From positions 1 through 42,212 of the forward strand of contig CAMTIM010000034.1 in NCBI GenBank assembly GCA_947072565.1: DNA of 42,212 nt, read 5' to 3'. Below the pieces are notes generated by a model. That model was not told the DNA's origin. It ran no database searches and worked only from the letters and a program-made list of their open reading frames with translations. Shown in pieces: positions 41,307-42,212 of the stretch. The first letter of the stretch is position 1, and each line of letters starts with the position of its first letter. The stretch is from an uncultured Peptostreptococcaceae bacterium (GTDB lineage Bacteria > Bacillota > Clostridia > Peptostreptococcales > Peptostreptococcaceae). Position numbers and translations under genes: made by a program.

Positions 41307-41350
41307 AATAATATAAAAAAATATTCGATTGAATACTTTTTTATATTATT
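41307..41350. terminator. Bidirectional terminator between SLT and LytTR genes
   Basis: Arms 41307-41326 and 41331-41350 pair over 20 bases with one mismatch around loop GATT. It runs into the last codons and stop of the LytTR gene on the minus strand. Confidence 0.8.
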
Positions 41351-42060
41351 TTAAGCATGACTAATAATTTATTTTTTAATAAAGTAAACTTTTTTTTATC
41401 TACTGGAATTGTTTTAGAATTTATAATAACGGAATTTGTATTTAACTTACCTATTTTTTTTATATTAATTAAATAATTATGATGGCATCTGAAAAATGTA
41501 GAAGGACATAGACTTTTTTCTAATATATCAATGTTATTAGGAATTTCAATAAAGGTATTAGTAGTATAAGCAATACAATTTTTACCTATAGATTCTATAA
41601 ATAGAATTGATACTGAAGATAATCCATTTAATAAATGAAGTGTGTTGTTATGAAATTGTATTTTTTTTATATGGTTATCTGTATTCATCAAATAATCAAG
41701 ACAATCTAAAAGTTCTTCTTCAAAAGCTGAGTATTTTAAAGGTTTTAGAATACATCTAAAATCTTTTAGATAAAACCCGTTAAGAACAAAATCTATTAAT
41801 TCAGGTATGAATATTATTTGAATATCATTGTATAAAGATTTAAACTTTTTATAAATATTAAATGCATATTGTTTACTATTTAAATTAACACTAAGTAATA
41901 AAATATCTATATTTAAAGGGGGCTTATTAGTTAAATCATTAAAAGATTTAAACTTAGAAAGCTTATAGTTAAAGTCATGAGAAGAAGAAAAGTTCATCAA
42001 ATAACCATCCAAAGTATTTACTTGATTAGGTGTATCACAACATATAGTTAAATTAAGCAT
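41341..42060 (-). CDS. LytTR-family regulator with a degenerate receiver
   Basis: A 239-residue protein with AgrA-like layout. Residues ~1-125 are a receiver-like domain, but the phospho-acceptor position (LLLDI in normal receivers) reads ILLLSVNL, Ser57 in place of Asp, and the switch Thr region reads IIFIPEL. The conserved Lys is kept (CILKPL, K106). Residues ~135-239 are a LytTR DNA-binding domain (IKKIQFHNNTLHLL...LFIESIGKNCIAYTT...FFRCHHNYLINIKKIGKLNTN). So it binds DNA but probably is not controlled by phosphorylation. AAGGAGATGC precedes the ATG. No histidine kinase adjoins it in the window. Its targets are unknown; cell-wall, secretion or peptide-linked genes would fit the family. Confidence 0.88.
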   Translation of the reverse strand: MLNLTICCDTPNQVNTLDGYLMNFSSSHDFNYKLSKFKSFNDLTNKPPLNIDILLLSVNLNSKQYAFNIYKKFKSLYNDIQIIFIPELIDFVLNGFYLKDFRCILKPLKYSAFEEELLDCLDYLMNTDNHIKKIQFHNNTLHLLNGLSSVSILFIESIGKNCIAYTTNTFIEIPNNIDILEKSLCPSTFFRCHHNYLINIKKIGKLNTNSVIINSKTIPVDKKKFTLLKNKLLVMLKII

Positions 42061-42119
42061 AGCATCTCCTTAAAAAAATCGAATCATAGCAAATATCATT
42101 AAAATTTTTAAAATTGAAA

Positions 42120-42147
42120 ATTATACCTAAAATATATAATTCTCCAA
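42120..42147 (-). promoter_or_regulatory. Promoter of the LytTR gene
   Basis: On the minus strand TTGGAG (42147-42142) and TATAAT (42125-42120) are spaced by 16 bases, ~60 bases ahead of the start codon. The remaining bases to 42212 hold no gene I can see. Confidence 0.6.
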
Positions 42148-42212
42148 TAATTTAAAGAGTCCTTCAATAAACATCGCTATATGTAGGATTATGGATATAT
42201 AATTAAAAATAT

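Overview
The window is AT-rich, dense, low-GC Firmicute DNA. A complete glycine reductase operon with two in-frame UGA (selenocysteine) codons, a Stickland-type 2-oxoacid oxidation cluster under a sigma-54 activator, CEPC-type thioredoxin, BceRS-BceAB and strong purine-rich ribosome binding sites all point to an amino-acid-fermenting anaerobe of the Peptostreptococcaceae (Clostridioides / Paraclostridium / Romboutsia / Terrisporobacter type). The exact species cannot be fixed from the sequence alone. I saw no tRNA, rRNA, CRISPR array, insertion sequence or prophage.

Layout: 1-3.6 kb holds the end of an M23 cell-wall peptidase, a DnaQ-type exonuclease, a small protein overlapping a soluble Ser/Thr kinase, and a secreted protein behind an unusual hairpin-rich spacer. 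3.6-6.1 kb holds a tiny 2[4Fe-4S] ferredoxin (minus), a stand-alone GT51 glycosyltransferase, a DUF3785-like protein and a SIMPL-domain protein (minus). 6.2-13.4 kb is a catabolic unit: a PrpR_N/PAS/AAA+ sigma-54 activator, then two enhancer-like repeats and a textbook -24/-12 promoter, then aminotransferase, iorA, iorB and butyrate kinase. Together they could turn an amino acid into a 2-oxoacid, an acyl-CoA and finally acid plus ATP, though no phosphotransacylase is present. 13.4-15.6 kb holds a DUF1540 protein, a cysteine-rich HNH-like protein and a pentapeptide-repeat potassium channel.

15.6-20.3 kb (minus) is one apparent operon: glutamine-dependent asparagine synthetase (asnB), a sensor kinase, a membrane-anchored PepSY-like protein and an OmpR-type regulator, with a WalR/PhoB-like direct repeat upstream. 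I infer an envelope-responsive peptidoglycan amidation module. 20.4-23.3 kb holds a HAD phosphatase (minus) and an M3 oligopeptidase.

23.4-31.6 kb is the grd operon: a glycine riboswitch with terminator, then grdX-trxB-trxA-grdE-grdA-grdB-grdC-grdD. grdA and grdB each look broken in a naive translation because of a Sec codon. 31.6-33.4 kb holds a guanine-class purine riboswitch controlling xpt, and a TalC/FSA-type transaldolase. 33.4-38.1 kb is a BceRS-BceAB peptide-resistance module. 38.1-42.2 kb holds a dicarboxylate/amino-acid:cation symporter (minus), a secreted Lys/Glu-rich protein behind paired GTAAC repeats, a soluble lytic transglycosylase and a LytTR regulator whose receiver lacks the phospho-acceptor aspartate (minus).

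The most interesting points are the sigma-54 control region and its incomplete energy-conserving pathway, the asnB-sensor operon, the three GGG(G)-loop hairpins at 2.9 kb, the unphosphorylatable LytTR regulator, and the structured spacers inside the grd operon.
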